Source: Pareuzebyella sediminis (lineage in GTDB: Bacteria > Bacteroidota > Bacteroidia > Flavobacteriales > Flavobacteriaceae). Taken from it: a stretch of DNA of 64,000 nucleotides. Below, piece by piece: positions 9,504 to 19,588 of the stretch. The position numbers and the translations under genes were made by a program. The notes below the pieces were generated by a model. It had not been told where the DNA came from, searched no databases, and worked only from the letters and a program-made list of their open reading frames with translations. Position 1 is the stretch's first letter, and the number at the start of each line of letters is the position of its first letter. Location: the NCBI RefSeq assembly GCF_008367235.1, contig NZ_VTZS01000001.1, positions 744,001 through 808,000 on the forward strand, read 5' to 3'.

Positions 9504-10901
9504 TTAATCTTCCGTAATCATTATTGATTTGACGTTCACAAACTCCCTTAGGCCAAAGCCGCCATGTTCACGACCAAAACCGGAATCTTTAACACCTCCA
9601 AAGGGCATACTCGGATCGGCAAGGCCGAACGAGTTGATAAAGACCATTCCTGTATCGAAGTGTTTTTCGGCCATTTCCACCGCTTTATCCACATCTTTAG
9701 AAAATATGCCCCCTCCTAATCCGAAACGACTGTCATTCGCAATCCGCATAGCATCTTCGTTATCCTTCGCTTTTATCAACGAGGCGACAGGACCAAAAAG
9801 CTCATCATCATAAGCGGGTTGGCCTGAGGCCACTTGATCTAAAACAGTGGCGGGGTAAAAGTATCCATCACCTTGTGGAATTTCTCCTCCACATAGTAAT
9901 CGGGCTCCATTTTCTATACTTTGTTGCACTTGGTCATGTAGTTTCTCTCTTAGATCTTCTCGTGCCATCGGACCTAATTCCGTCTTTTCGTCCTTTGGGT
10001 CACCAGTTCTAAGGGCTTTCATGGCCTTTACAAAGCCTTCTTTGAATTCATCATATACAGCGTCGGTGACAATAAAGCGTTTTGCCGCGATACAGGTCTC
10101 CCCATTGTTATAGATACGCCCCTGAACACAGGTACTGACGGCCAAATCAATATCGGCATCTTCCAAAACCAGATAAGCATCATTGCTTCCAAGTTCCAAG
10201 ACTGTCTTCTTGAGTTCTGCACCCGCCTTTTCACCGATTACGGCTCCAGCCTTAGGGCTACCGGTTAAGGTTACGCCCCGAACTAAATTGTGCTTGATCA
10301 CCGCATCGGATTGATCGTGCGTTATGACGAGTACGTTGAAAAGACCGCTAGGTAACCCTGCTGTATCAAAAATAAAGCGCAAAAGCTTGGCCGTTCCCGT
10401 CACATTACCGGCATGTTTGAGCAATACACTATTTCCCGCCATAAGATTGGCAATAGTATACCGAATGACCTGATAGGCCGGGTAATTCCACGGTTGAATT
10501 CCATAAATAACGCCTATGGGCGCATAACTAATAATACCTTTTCCGCCATTCACAAGTTCGCGTTCTTCGTTTTTCAGCACTTCAGGCGCTTTTTTAACCG
10601 TATAATCACAAATTGCCGTACAAAGATCTATTTCCTGTTCACTTTGCTTGAGCAGTTTTCCCATTTCATCGGTCATCATTTCGGCCAAATCGGACTTATA
10701 GTTTTGGAGTTCCTTTCCAATAGCCGAGATCACTTTACCTCGCTCCTCTATGGATTTGTTCTTCCAGTGTAGAAAGGCGTCGTGTGATTGGTGAATAGTT
10801 TGTTCCAATTCTTTATCGCCCAAACATGGATAAGTTGATAGTGTATTGCCCGTCGTGGGGTTTATGGTAGTAATCGTTTCTTCTTGTGTTGTAGTAGCCA
10901 T
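9504..10901 (-). CDS. NAD(P)-dependent aldehyde dehydrogenase (succinate-semialdehyde dehydrogenase type)
   Basis: A 465 aa aldehyde dehydrogenase of normal length. Catalytic residues are visible: Glu in VLELGSND and Cys in NNGETCIAAKRF; the coenzyme site GSPKAG and the C-terminal PFGGVKDSGFGREHG motif are also there. The sequence style (ITTINPTTG at the start, PASQ-like WNYPAYQV) matches the Bacteroidetes enzymes annotated as succinate-semialdehyde dehydrogenase, but substrate assignment in this superfamily is uncertain. It is 25 bases downstream of an SDR gene on the same strand and likely shares its transcript. Confidence 0.88.
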   Translation of the reverse strand: MATTTQEETITTINPTTGNTLSTYPCLGDKELEQTIHQSHDAFLHWKNKSIEERGKVISAIGKELQNYKSDLAEMMTDEMGKLLKQSEQEIDLCTAICDYTVKKAPEVLKNEERELVNGGKGIISYAPIGVIYGIQPWNYPAYQVIRYTIANLMAGNSVLLKHAGNVTGTAKLLRFIFDTAGLPSGLFNVLVITHDQSDAVIKHNLVRGVTLTGSPKAGAVIGEKAGAELKKTVLELGSNDAYLVLEDADIDLAVSTCVQGRIYNNGETCIAAKRFIVTDAVYDEFKEGFVKAMKALRTGDPKDEKTELGPMAREDLREKLHDQVQQSIENGARLLCGGEIPQGDGYFYPATVLDQVASGQPAYDDELFGPVASLIKAKDNEDAMRIANDSRFGLGGGIFSKDVDKAVEMAEKHFDTGMVFINSFGLADPSMPFGGVKDSGFGREHGGFGLREFVNVKSIMITED

Positions 10902-10926
10902 TTTTTAAATAAAATTAAGAATGTTA

Positions 10927-11667
10927 TTATTGCTGTTCGCTAGGTACGAGGTAGACATCATTGATGTTTACACGATCAGGTTGTACCAAGGCATAATAAA
11001 TAGCATTGGCGATATCCTCAGATTCCAAAGTCTCCATCTCAAGCATTTTTTGCATCATATCCTTGATATCTTCATCGGTAATGGTGTCCGTAAGATTGGT
11101 CGCTACCGCCCCGGGCTCTATGGAAGTTACATTGATACCATACTTAGGGGCCAGTTCTTGTCTGAGACCCTCGGAAAACATTTTCACAGCGGCTTTTGTA
11201 GCACAGTACACGGCTCCACCTGGAAAATATCGATGTGCTGCCATGGAGGAGATATTGATGATATGACCTCTTTTTTTTGTCTTCATCTGCGGTAGAACGG
11301 CTGCTACTCCATGGAGTACGCCTTTGAGGTTGACATCAACCATTTGCTCCCATTCGTCGGTCTTGAGTTTCTCGATAAAGGAAAGAGGCATTAAACCGGC
11401 ATTGTTGATCAATACGTCAATAGTTCCGAAGGCTTCCACCACTTTCGACACCGCGTTGTCGAAATCTTTCTTCTTGGTTACGTCGCAAGGGATGGCCAAG
11501 GCGGTACCGCCCTCACTTTCAATTTCTTCTTTTAGATTTTTCAGTTTCTCTTCGCTACGGGCCATCAGCACCGTTACGGCTCCCTTAAAGGCCAACTTTT
11601 TCGCCGCCGCTTTGCCTATACCGCTCGAGGCGCCGGTAATCAGTATTACTTTATTCTCTAGATTCAT
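10927..11667 (-). CDS. Classical short-chain dehydrogenase/reductase
   Basis: A 246 aa SDR with GASSGIGKAAA (cofactor loop), NNAG, the catalytic serine in INISSMAAH and the YCATK pair. It resembles the YdfG/clavaldehyde-type SDRs (SDR family oxidoreductases acting on 3-hydroxy acids or small aldehydes). It precedes the aldehyde dehydrogenase gene by 25 bases, suggesting a two-step alcohol/aldehyde oxidation unit; the substrate is not identifiable. Confidence 0.9.
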   Translation of the reverse strand: MNLENKVILITGASSGIGKAAAKKLAFKGAVTVLMARSEEKLKNLKEEIESEGGTALAIPCDVTKKKDFDNAVSKVVEAFGTIDVLINNAGLMPLSFIEKLKTDEWEQMVDVNLKGVLHGVAAVLPQMKTKKRGHIINISSMAAHRYFPGGAVYCATKAAVKMFSEGLRQELAPKYGINVTSIEPGAVATNLTDTITDEDIKDMMQKMLEMETLESEDIANAIYYALVQPDRVNINDVYLVPSEQQ

Positions 11668-11932
11668 TTTTATATTTTTTTACGTTTCACCCTAACATAA
11701 TTGATTTTGATGTAGGTCTTTGACTACATCATTAAAAGTATTAGCCTAATAGATATCATATCTTGAACATCTTCCTTATAATTTCCGATGGTGGGCTCGT
11801 AAAAACCTGATAGTCAAATCCCTGAATTTTTCAGGATTATATGAGTCCTTCGCTAGTTTTTTCGTTCAATAGCATTACTAAGTGTAATTTCTGAGATATC
11901 GCTGCGTTGTATATAAACCTAAATCCAAACCT

Positions 11933-13876
11933 ATGAAAGCCTACAAGCTCTTTATTTTAATGGTCCTCGTACCCCTCGCACAATATGCACAAGTAGAAGT
12001 CAAATGGAACAAGGCACTACCTACTGATATCTTATGGCAAGAGGTCACCGCCCTTGGCAATTTGATCGTAAGTTCCCAGGAGGGGCTAATGGGTGTCGAT
12101 ACCGAGACAGGAACCATCAGTTGGACCCATCGAAACCTTGGAAATTTAGACAGGCTCTCTTTTGAAGAATTACCTAATAGTCCGTTTTTTACAATGACGG
12201 CCGAACGTAGTTTGCACATGATCGATCAGTTCAGCGGTAAGGAAGTGTTCAACTCGGCCAAGGCGGGACTCCAAGAAATTTCCAGCTATTATCTACTCTA
12301 CGATTCCGATGCCATTCTGGTAGCCGGAACCGACCCAAACGGAGAGCCTTTAATGGTCTCGGTGACCATGTCGGACGGCACTCAAGCATGGTCAATGAAA
12401 GAAGAATTTGGCCGTATCGTTACCGCAACTGAATTGGGAAATAACGAATTATTGATCGTAACCTTGTTCAATAACTATAAGCTAAACGCAGACTCAGGTG
12501 AAATCATTTGGAAGAATACCAATTCCAAAGAGGCCGATCAGTTGAACAATATGGGAAAGTTCGGTGCTCTGCTAAAGAAGGCTGCAGAGAATATGTCACA
12601 AGATATGGATATTCAACTACAGTACTACAAGCCCGAAGCAAGTGATGTTTTCTATCTGGGATCACAGCAGGAACGTCAGTCAGGGTTCACTTCCTCATCA
12701 GGCGAAATGGTAAATTACACCAATAACTACAACGCTTACCACAGTAAAGATGGCAGCTTGGTGTGGGACGAAGAATTAGTCGTCAACGGTGCCCTAGGAC
12801 ATGTTGCCTTTTTAGACAAAGGTATACTGGTCTTGCCGGATGACGGTAATCGTACCAAGATTAACCTTTTCGATTATCGTACGCGCAAAGGCCTTTGGGG
12901 TAAAAAAGGACGTGGCATCGCGATCAAGGGAGGTATTTATGACTATTTGGATTCAGGAGATGGTATCCTATTGGTATCCCGTACCAATAACAACGATTTC
13001 CTAAATTTCCTAGATCCGATGGCTGGGACAATTACTTTTGACAAACCGGTGAAAGTTGACGGTACCGTGGTCGGCATCGTTCCACTTGAAGAATCCGTAT
13101 TATACATTACCACGGAATCGATGAACATTTTGGACACCTCCACAGGTACGCTAAAGTGGAAAAAGAGTATCCGGACGAGCCCAGAGCTAACCGCCGAAAA
13201 TCATGGTAAAATTTATGCTTTTGACAATTCCTCGGGCTTGATAAAAGTAATCGATAGAGCCACCGAACAGGTGAACGACTTAACAACAACCGCATTAAAA
13301 TTCGAGGGTAAGGAAAGTCCCAAACGCTTGGAAATCATGAATGATGGTATTTTTGTGCATTCCGATCAAAACGTAGCCAAATACACATTCGATGGTGCGT
13401 TGAGCTTTCAAAAATACTATGCTGCACCACGTGAACCCGGTTGGAAAAGGGCATTGTTATACGCCTCTTCTGTGAGAGCGGCCTATGTCGGTGCCTCCTC
13501 TTACTATATATCAGGGGCCATGCGAGCCGCAGAAGGTGAGGTTCGTCAAGAAAACGAAGTGGCCGGTGAGCTCGTTTATCAAGTAGGAAATGCCTATAAT
13601 GAATTGGGCAACGTCGCCTCAAGTTATGCGATACATGCCTTTAAACAGGCAAGCGCCCGTATGAAGGCGACGAAAGCCGGTAGGGATTTTATGTTCATCA
13701 TGTCCAAAAAAGAGAAAGATGTGGTACTCCTAAAAATAAGCAAACTGAATGGCGAGATTGAAGGGGAAATCAACTTGGGCAAAGATCGTGAACCCATCTA
13801 TGCCTTAGATGATATTACCGGACAAGTATATTACCGGAATACCGATACGGAACTGACATCGTATCAGGCCCGTTAA
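11933..13876 (+). CDS. Secreted PQQ-like beta-propeller repeat protein
   Basis: A 647 aa protein with a cleavable signal (MKAYKLFILMVLVPLAQYAQ). Repeated TGxxxW blades are visible, e.g. DTETGTISWTHRN, NADSGEIIWKN, SKDGSLVWDEE and DTSTGTLKWKK, typical of PQQ/quinoprotein-like propellers such as BamB. The catalytic residues of true quinoprotein dehydrogenases are not recognisable, so a structural or protein-binding role is more likely. The C-terminal third (about residue 490 onward) is less repetitive. It is a single gene with its own terminator. Confidence 0.82.
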   Translation: MKAYKLFILMVLVPLAQYAQVEVKWNKALPTDILWQEVTALGNLIVSSQEGLMGVDTETGTISWTHRNLGNLDRLSFEELPNSPFFTMTAERSLHMIDQFSGKEVFNSAKAGLQEISSYYLLYDSDAILVAGTDPNGEPLMVSVTMSDGTQAWSMKEEFGRIVTATELGNNELLIVTLFNNYKLNADSGEIIWKNTNSKEADQLNNMGKFGALLKKAAENMSQDMDIQLQYYKPEASDVFYLGSQQERQSGFTSSSGEMVNYTNNYNAYHSKDGSLVWDEELVVNGALGHVAFLDKGILVLPDDGNRTKINLFDYRTRKGLWGKKGRGIAIKGGIYDYLDSGDGILLVSRTNNNDFLNFLDPMAGTITFDKPVKVDGTVVGIVPLEESVLYITTESMNILDTSTGTLKWKKSIRTSPELTAENHGKIYAFDNSSGLIKVIDRATEQVNDLTTTALKFEGKESPKRLEIMNDGIFVHSDQNVAKYTFDGALSFQKYYAAPREPGWKRALLYASSVRAAYVGASSYYISGAMRAAEGEVRQENEVAGELVYQVGNAYNELGNVASSYAIHAFKQASARMKATKAGRDFMFIMSKKEKDVVLLKISKLNGEIEGEINLGKDREPIYALDDITGQVYYRNTDTELTSYQAR

Positions 13877-13907
13877 AATATCGGAAACCGATTTTTAAGA
13901 TAGCTAG

Positions 13908-13938
13908 GCCATGATTTTAATGCTCATGGCTTTTTTTT
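13908..13938 (+). terminator. Rho-independent terminator
   Basis: The stem GCCATGA/TCATGGC is followed by eight T residues, 32 bases after the beta-propeller gene ends. Confidence 0.85.
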
Positions 13939-14073
13939 GTCTTCAAGAGAGGCCCGCTGCCATTCGTCGAATAGTTAGAAATAGGGGTAGGGTATCTCCT
14001 TGCTCTACTGTTATAAGCACAAGAATCCCTTGTAATTGGGGAATTGCAACTAATAATGATTAAATCTTAACCT

Positions 14074-14940
14074 ATGAAATTCAACATTTTTGGAAGTTTT
14101 CTTTTAGCATGTAGCTTTTTGTTTATAGGCTGTTCCGATGGCGATGACAGTTACAGTGAATATGGACGCCTTAGGGTTCAATTAACGGACGCCCCGTTTC
14201 CACATGATCTGGTAGCAGAGGCCAATGTGACCATTTTTAAAATCGATGCCCGGCATAAGGCAGGTGTAGAAATGGAGGATGCTGCGTCAGACGGCGAAGC
14301 GATGACCGAGAAATCCGAACTAGAACCTTTCGAAGTACTCATGGAAGAGGAAGTACCCGTAAATCTTTTGGATTTAACCAACGGCGTAACAAAAACTTTA
14401 GTCGATAGCAATGTACCTGTAGGTACGTACGATTTGATCCGTGTTCATGTGAAAGGTATCAATGTCGTGATGAAAGATGGTACCGCCTTTAATCTGGATG
14501 TTCCCAGTGGGGCCCAATCAGGAATAAAAATATTCATGGAACCGGTACTCACTGTCAGTGGTGGCCTGACTGCCGATCTTTTGCTTGATTTTGACGTCAG
14601 TAAGTCTTTTGTGGCCAAGTCAGATGGGTTTAATTTTAAACCGGTCATAAAGGCAAGCAATTTATCAACAGCGGGTACGCTCATGGGTATAATCACAACG
14701 ACTGAAGAAGAAGTAATGCTAGGGGTCGAAGGAGCTCAGATAGCTGTATTCAAAGATGGTGAAGTGCAAACCACTACTTTTTCTGGCGAAGAAGGAGGCT
14801 ATATGGTCATGGGACTCGAAGAAGGAAGCTATACCGTAATTATCGAAAAGGAGGGGTATACCATGCAAAGTATGGAGTTCGTGGAAATCGAAGCCGCCAA
14901 CAAAACCGTGCAGGATTTTGAACTTACCCCTCAGCAATAA
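14074..14940 (+). CDS. DUF4382 lipoprotein with C-terminal carboxypeptidase-regulatory-like domain
   Basis: A 288 aa lipoprotein (lipobox FIGC at residues 17-20). Residues 29-190 match the DUF4382 pattern: GRLRVQLTDAPFPHD, VNLLDLTNGV, VPVGTYDLIRVHV and LLLDFDVSKSF. Residues from about 200 form a beta-sandwich of the carboxypeptidase regulatory type (GAQIAVFKDGE, GGYMVMGLEEGSYTVIIEKEGY). Such proteins are surface or periplasmic and their function is unknown. A terminator follows within 50 bases. Confidence 0.85.
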   Translation: MKFNIFGSFLLACSFLFIGCSDGDDSYSEYGRLRVQLTDAPFPHDLVAEANVTIFKIDARHKAGVEMEDAASDGEAMTEKSELEPFEVLMEEEVPVNLLDLTNGVTKTLVDSNVPVGTYDLIRVHVKGINVVMKDGTAFNLDVPSGAQSGIKIFMEPVLTVSGGLTADLLLDFDVSKSFVAKSDGFNFKPVIKASNLSTAGTLMGIITTTEEEVMLGVEGAQIAVFKDGEVQTTTFSGEEGGYMVMGLEEGSYTVIIEKEGYTMQSMEFVEIEAANKTVQDFELTPQQ

Positions 14941-14959
14941 ATTGTTCTGTAAATTATAA

Positions 14960-14988
14960 AAAAGCGGGAAGTGGCTCCCGCTTTTTTT
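14960..14988 (+). terminator. Rho-independent terminator
   Basis: The stem AGCGGGA/TCCCGCT with loop AGTGGC and seven following T residues lies just after the DUF4382 gene. Confidence 0.9.
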
Positions 14989-15160
14989 ATGACCAAGACT
15001 GTCGCTAATTAATTTGATTTTATTAAAAACGTTAGCCCAAAGCCATAGCAAGCTATATCGCATTCCGGGAAATCAGCTTGGCGTAGCGATGCAAGGAGTA
15101 GGTAAAAATTAGTACCCGTATAGCCCTATTTAATACATATGAAACTTCATATACACAGTA

Positions 15161-16471
15161 TCACTGTACGTTAGGTAAGCGGTAGCTGCGGTAGGCTCCT
15201 ATAATTCCCAAAAGGGAGAGCATTAAAATTACCCCTTCGGTCGATATCATTGCCGCTAAGGCACTGATTCCTCCAGTAATCAATAGTATGGCCCCGATAA
15301 TGGTATTACTTACAGAGACATAATCCGTTCTCCGATTGCCATCCGCCATATCGACGATATAGGTTTTTCTTCCCAATCGCACTCCGCTATGGGCCACTCC
15401 GAGTACAAAGAATGCCGTGGGATACAACCAAAATGCATCCCGGATAGGAGATACATAAGAGACAATTATGAAAATAAGAATACCCAATGAGGCCGTAATG
15501 CAGGCCGCAAGGGCCATCACGTTTTTACTGGAAATATCGGCCATACGTCCCCAAATCGGGGCACTGACGACCGAAGCCATTCCGTTGGCCAATATAAACA
15601 CGCCCAAAAGATAACTTTCCTTCCCTAATATATTTTGGGCCAACAGCACGTAGAAAGGTGCCGTAAGTGCCGAGCATAGTAACAAGGACCTTGCAATGAT
15701 AAAATTCCTGAAACGGGTATCGGAACGCACAATGCCCATACGTTTCCTAGCTTCTTTCCATCCATTCCTACCCCCTTCGGTGGCTCCCTTAAATTCTTTG
15801 ATCTTTGCATAAATTAGCGCCGAAAAGAACCACATGCTGGCCGCAAAGAAAAGGGTAAGGGCATAAAAGGTGACGTCGGCGTCTTGCTCAGACCTGTACA
15901 TGATGTAGAGACCTGCTATCAGTGCCAAAATACCGGAAACCGCAACGGTGTAGCCTTTTAATTTGCCTCTTTTTTTCTTGGGAATTGTTTTCCCCAGAAC
16001 ATCTTTTGAAGCCACTGAGCAGAGACCCCGTGACAAACTAAACAGCACCAAAAACAAAATAATCAACCAACCAGCGGTCACACCGTCACTATATAGAGTT
16101 ACAAAACCAATGGCCAGCATACTGACACATTGTAAGATGCTCCCCAAGACATAGACCCATTTCCGGCGGGCCTTGGTACGAATGTAGCTGGCGATTATAA
16201 TTTGGGGTAGCATGGAGCCCGATTCACGAATGGGTACTATAAAGCTGATCAGATAGACCGGGGCGTTCACATAACTCATTACCCATGTCAATACTGTTTT
16301 GGGGTTGCTCAAGGTATCCCCAAGTTTCGTAAGCGTATTGCTCCACATAATCAGGAAGTAGTTCTTTGGGGTATCTTGACAAGCATCTTCACTTATGGCC
16401 CTACAAGACCGAGCATCTTCTTCATTGTTGAGGTAGTCATAGAGTTTTTCGGTGAGCGTATGTTTCTTCAT
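15161..16471 (-). CDS. Major facilitator superfamily transporter
   Basis: A 436 aa protein with about twelve hydrophobic segments, split by a charged central loop (KEFKGATEGGRNGWKEARKRMG). An amphipathic N-terminal extension of about 40 residues precedes the first membrane helix. Helix-rich glycine motifs such as GMASVVSAPIWGRMAD resemble the MFS motif A region. The transported compound cannot be predicted. No partner gene is evident; the neighbouring DUF4382 gene is convergent. Confidence 0.85.
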   Translation of the reverse strand: MKKHTLTEKLYDYLNNEEDARSCRAISEDACQDTPKNYFLIMWSNTLTKLGDTLSNPKTVLTWVMSYVNAPVYLISFIVPIRESGSMLPQIIIASYIRTKARRKWVYVLGSILQCVSMLAIGFVTLYSDGVTAGWLIILFLVLFSLSRGLCSVASKDVLGKTIPKKKRGKLKGYTVAVSGILALIAGLYIMYRSEQDADVTFYALTLFFAASMWFFSALIYAKIKEFKGATEGGRNGWKEARKRMGIVRSDTRFRNFIIARSLLLCSALTAPFYVLLAQNILGKESYLLGVFILANGMASVVSAPIWGRMADISSKNVMALAACITASLGILIFIIVSYVSPIRDAFWLYPTAFFVLGVAHSGVRLGRKTYIVDMADGNRRTDYVSVSNTIIGAILLITGGISALAAMISTEGVILMLSLLGIIGAYRSYRLPNVQ

Positions 16472-16756
16472 GCCGCCAATTTAAGGTAAAAAGATAAAAC
16501 GGCATCAGGTACAAATGGCTACCTTTCATGCGAGAATATCTTGGAGACATGGGTACTTTGGGAATCATCCGTAGAACCCAACAAGGATATGGAGAGCCAA
16601 GCTTTGAATAGAAGAAAAGATTAAAATCCATAAAGGAAAGCACATCATGGCGTCTTAAAGGTCTTTTAATCGCTACGACCCAACGTACGTTCGGTAAATT
16701 TTAGTACTTTAAAGTCTCGGACAGGGAATCCCGAACCATTAAAACGTAAGAAATCC

Positions 16757-18346
16757 ATGAAAAAATATCCTAGTATTTTCAATGACGTTATCGGACCGGT
16801 TATGCGCGGCCCTTCGAGCTCCCATTGTGCTGCCTCATTGCGTATCGGACGTATCTGTCGCGATTTGATGGAGGGTGATATCGAAGAAGTACAGATCGAA
16901 TTCGATCCCAACGGTTCTTTGGCAACTACCCATAAAGGACAAGGCTCCGATATGGGCCTCTTTGGAGGGTTCTTGGGCTGGGAAGCCGATGAAGAACGCT
17001 TGCCAGATTATCTACAGGCCATTGAAGAGGCGGGCATCAAAATCCATATTGATATTCACCCTATCGGTGCCACACACCCCAACACGTATCAGATTACTTT
17101 AAAAAACAGCAAAGAGACGCATCAATTAATTGCCATTTCGACCGGAGGAGGCATGATCGAAATTATCGAAATCGATGGGGCCTCGGTAGCCATGGGGGGT
17201 GATTTTTATGAAACCTTGATTTATGTGGACGCGCCCAAAGACGTAATGGCGCATATTGAACAATCCTTTGACTGTGACGAGATAGCCCTTCGACAAGGCA
17301 CCGCCCTATTTATCGAAATCAAGGCCGACCGGTTTATGGACGAAAGTCTAGAACAGGAACTGTTAAAAAGGGACGAGGTACTTAATATCAAAAAAATACA
17401 GCCCGTATTACCGATTATGGCACGGAAAGGCCTTACCGTTCCGTTTATCACCTGTGAGGAGATGTTGGCCTTCAACGCGGATAAAAATCTGGAATTATGG
17501 GAATTGGCCATAGCCTATGAAAGTATGCGGGGACATATTTCCGAAGAGGAGGTCTTTGAAAAAATGCGTGGCATCTTACGGGTTATGGAAAATGCCATCG
17601 ACCTTGGACTACAGGGTACCGAGTATGCCGATCGGATTTTAGGACCACAATCCCTCGGCTTTCAGCAAAAGCTGAACGAAAAAAAACTGGTCGAGGGCGA
17701 TGTATTGAACCAAGTCATTCTCTATACCTCCGCCATGATGGAAGTGAAGAGCTCGATGGGCGTAGTGGTAGCGGCACCCACCGCAGGATCTTGCGGAGCC
17801 TTGCCAGGGGCGATTATCGGGGTGGGTCGTACCTTGAACCTTTCTGAAGAAGATAGGGTTAAAGCCCTATTGGCGGCCGGTATGATCGGAATCTTTATTG
17901 CGGCCCATGCGACCTTTGCCGCCGAAGTAGGGGGGTGCATGGCCGAATGCGGGTCTGGATCTGGCATGGCAGCGGCAGGTATCGTAACCCTGAAACAGGG
18001 TAGCTTGCATCAGGCACTTGGTGCCGCCTCTATGGCCTTACAGTCTAGCTTAGGCATGGTCTGCGATATGATTGCGGATCGGGTCGAGGCTCCTTGCCTG
18101 AATCGAAACGTGATGGCCGCCTCTAATGCCATCTCCTGTGCAAATATGGCCCTATCGGATTACAACCATCTCATTCCTTTGGATGAGGTAGTAGAAACAA
18201 TGAAAAGGGTAGGGGATGCCCTGCCGAACACGCTCTGTTGTACAGGGCTAGGGGGACTGGCCATTACGAAGACGGCCAAGGAAATCGAGGCCAAGCTGGC
18301 CCAGGGAGAAATCGATAAGAAAAAAACATTTTTTAAAGTATGCTAG
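16757..18346 (+). CDS. sdaA: L-serine ammonia-lyase, iron-sulfur type, single chain
   Basis: A 529 aa L-serine dehydratase with beta and alpha parts in one chain; it converts L-serine to pyruvate and ammonia. The N-terminal GPVMRGPSSSHCAASLRIG motif is the start of the beta domain. The alpha domain carries GSCGALPG, a C-rich CLNRNVMAASNAISCANMAL stretch and CCTGLGGLA, whose cysteines bind the 4Fe-4S cluster in characterised enzymes. It is longer than the common type II enzyme (about 455 aa). Its stop is followed after 34 bases by a TauE family gene on the same strand. Confidence 0.92.
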   Translation: MKKYPSIFNDVIGPVMRGPSSSHCAASLRIGRICRDLMEGDIEEVQIEFDPNGSLATTHKGQGSDMGLFGGFLGWEADEERLPDYLQAIEEAGIKIHIDIHPIGATHPNTYQITLKNSKETHQLIAISTGGGMIEIIEIDGASVAMGGDFYETLIYVDAPKDVMAHIEQSFDCDEIALRQGTALFIEIKADRFMDESLEQELLKRDEVLNIKKIQPVLPIMARKGLTVPFITCEEMLAFNADKNLELWELAIAYESMRGHISEEEVFEKMRGILRVMENAIDLGLQGTEYADRILGPQSLGFQQKLNEKKLVEGDVLNQVILYTSAMMEVKSSMGVVVAAPTAGSCGALPGAIIGVGRTLNLSEEDRVKALLAAGMIGIFIAAHATFAAEVGGCMAECGSGSGMAAAGIVTLKQGSLHQALGAASMALQSSLGMVCDMIADRVEAPCLNRNVMAASNAISCANMALSDYNHLIPLDEVVETMKRVGDALPNTLCCTGLGGLAITKTAKEIEAKLAQGEIDKKKTFFKVC

Positions 18347-18380
18347 GCCCGCGTCTTCTAGATAATTTCCAAGCTACAAG

Positions 18381-19238
18381 ATGATTGTGGTACTTTGGGT
18401 TTCGCTGGGCGGTCTGGCCCTTTGGTTCGCAATCGTGCTGACCAAAGATTTTCTAGTCCATAAAAACAAGTTAGAAGAAAGCAGTTGGTTAAAGACTTCG
18501 ATCATCGGTTTTGTCGTCAACTTTTTTGACGTATTGGGCATCGGGGCCTTCGCACCCCAAACGGCTCTTTTGAAGTTTACCAAACAGACCAAAGACCAAC
18601 ACCTTCCTGGAACGATGAACGTGGCAAATACTCTTCCCGTGGTGTTTCAGGCCCTTATTTTTATAACCATTATCGACGTCGAAACGGTCACCTTGGTATC
18701 GATGTTCGTTGCTGCCGCATTGGGTGCCGTATTAGGTGCGGGCATAGTGGCCCAAATGTCGGAACGTAAAATCAGGTTGGTCATGGGGGGTGCCCTCTTG
18801 GTGACCGCTTTCTTTATGTTGGCGACGCAACTGGAATGGATACAGGGCGGAGGAACCGCCATCGGACTGGAAAACGGTAAACTGCTACTCGCGGTAGGGG
18901 CCAATTTTGTGCTAGGCGCACTCATGACGGCAGGAATCGGCCTATATGCGCCCTGTATGGCCTTGGTCTTTGCCCTGGGCATGTCGCCACAGGTCGCTTT
19001 TCCAATAATGATGGGCTCCTGTGCTTTTCTTATGCCCCCTGCTTCGGTACGCTTTATTAAAGAAAAGGCCTATAACCGAAAAGCAGCCGTGGCCATGGCC
19101 ATTCCCGGTATAGTTGCCGTAGGTATTGCCGCTTTTATCATCAAGTCGTTACCCTTGGATGTACTACGCTGGGTCGTCATAGGTATTATAGTCTATACTT
19201 CGGGGACGATGCTCCATGCAGGGACGACCAAACCATAA
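18381..19238 (+). CDS. TauE/SafE family sulfite/sulfonate exporter-like membrane protein
   Basis: A 285 aa protein with about eight membrane segments and the inverted-repeat glycine motifs of the family (IGFVVNFFDVLGIGAFAP in the first half and GALMTAGIGLYAPCM in the second). Members export sulfite, organosulfonates or other organic anions. It probably shares a transcript with serine dehydratase, so export of a small acid linked to serine catabolism is possible, but this is inference. Confidence 0.88.
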   Translation: MIVVLWVSLGGLALWFAIVLTKDFLVHKNKLEESSWLKTSIIGFVVNFFDVLGIGAFAPQTALLKFTKQTKDQHLPGTMNVANTLPVVFQALIFITIIDVETVTLVSMFVAAALGAVLGAGIVAQMSERKIRLVMGGALLVTAFFMLATQLEWIQGGGTAIGLENGKLLLAVGANFVLGALMTAGIGLYAPCMALVFALGMSPQVAFPIMMGSCAFLMPPASVRFIKEKAYNRKAAVAMAIPGIVAVGIAAFIIKSLPLDVLRWVVIGIIVYTSGTMLHAGTTKP

Positions 19239-19588
19239 GGAAATCTGCGTAGCTTGATATCGGTGCCCATCCACTACAAAGATCAATCGTGAAGATCACC
19301 TTTATTGTACCGAACGGTATGTATATCGTTTGGGCGCTTCTATCTGCGCAATGGCATTTCATTACTAAAGAGGATGCTATCCCTTCAATCTTGCGTAACC
19401 CATTGCCCTAATTTTGGAGGCATTCGATATAAGAATAGCTTCAGTAATTGTACTACCTTTACGGTGAAAATTGAAATGTGAACAATGACTCCCTAACGTG
19501 ATTATCAGATTAGGTCAAGGCTATACAGAAACGAGTACAAGTTCGAACATGTGGGATGCTTTCCCCAAAAAATAGTGCTAAAAATGCC
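19239..19588. other. Intergenic region, promoter space for the following lipoprotein gene
   Basis: About 350 bases without a supported gene. A GTG-initiated 40-codon frame (19289-19411) exists but has no visible family features. I see no repeat or strong hairpin. Confidence 0.5.

Noticed and set aside
19289-19411. GTG-initiated 40-codon frame between the TauE gene and the lipoprotein gene
   Set aside because: No family features and no second copy; the length is expected by chance.
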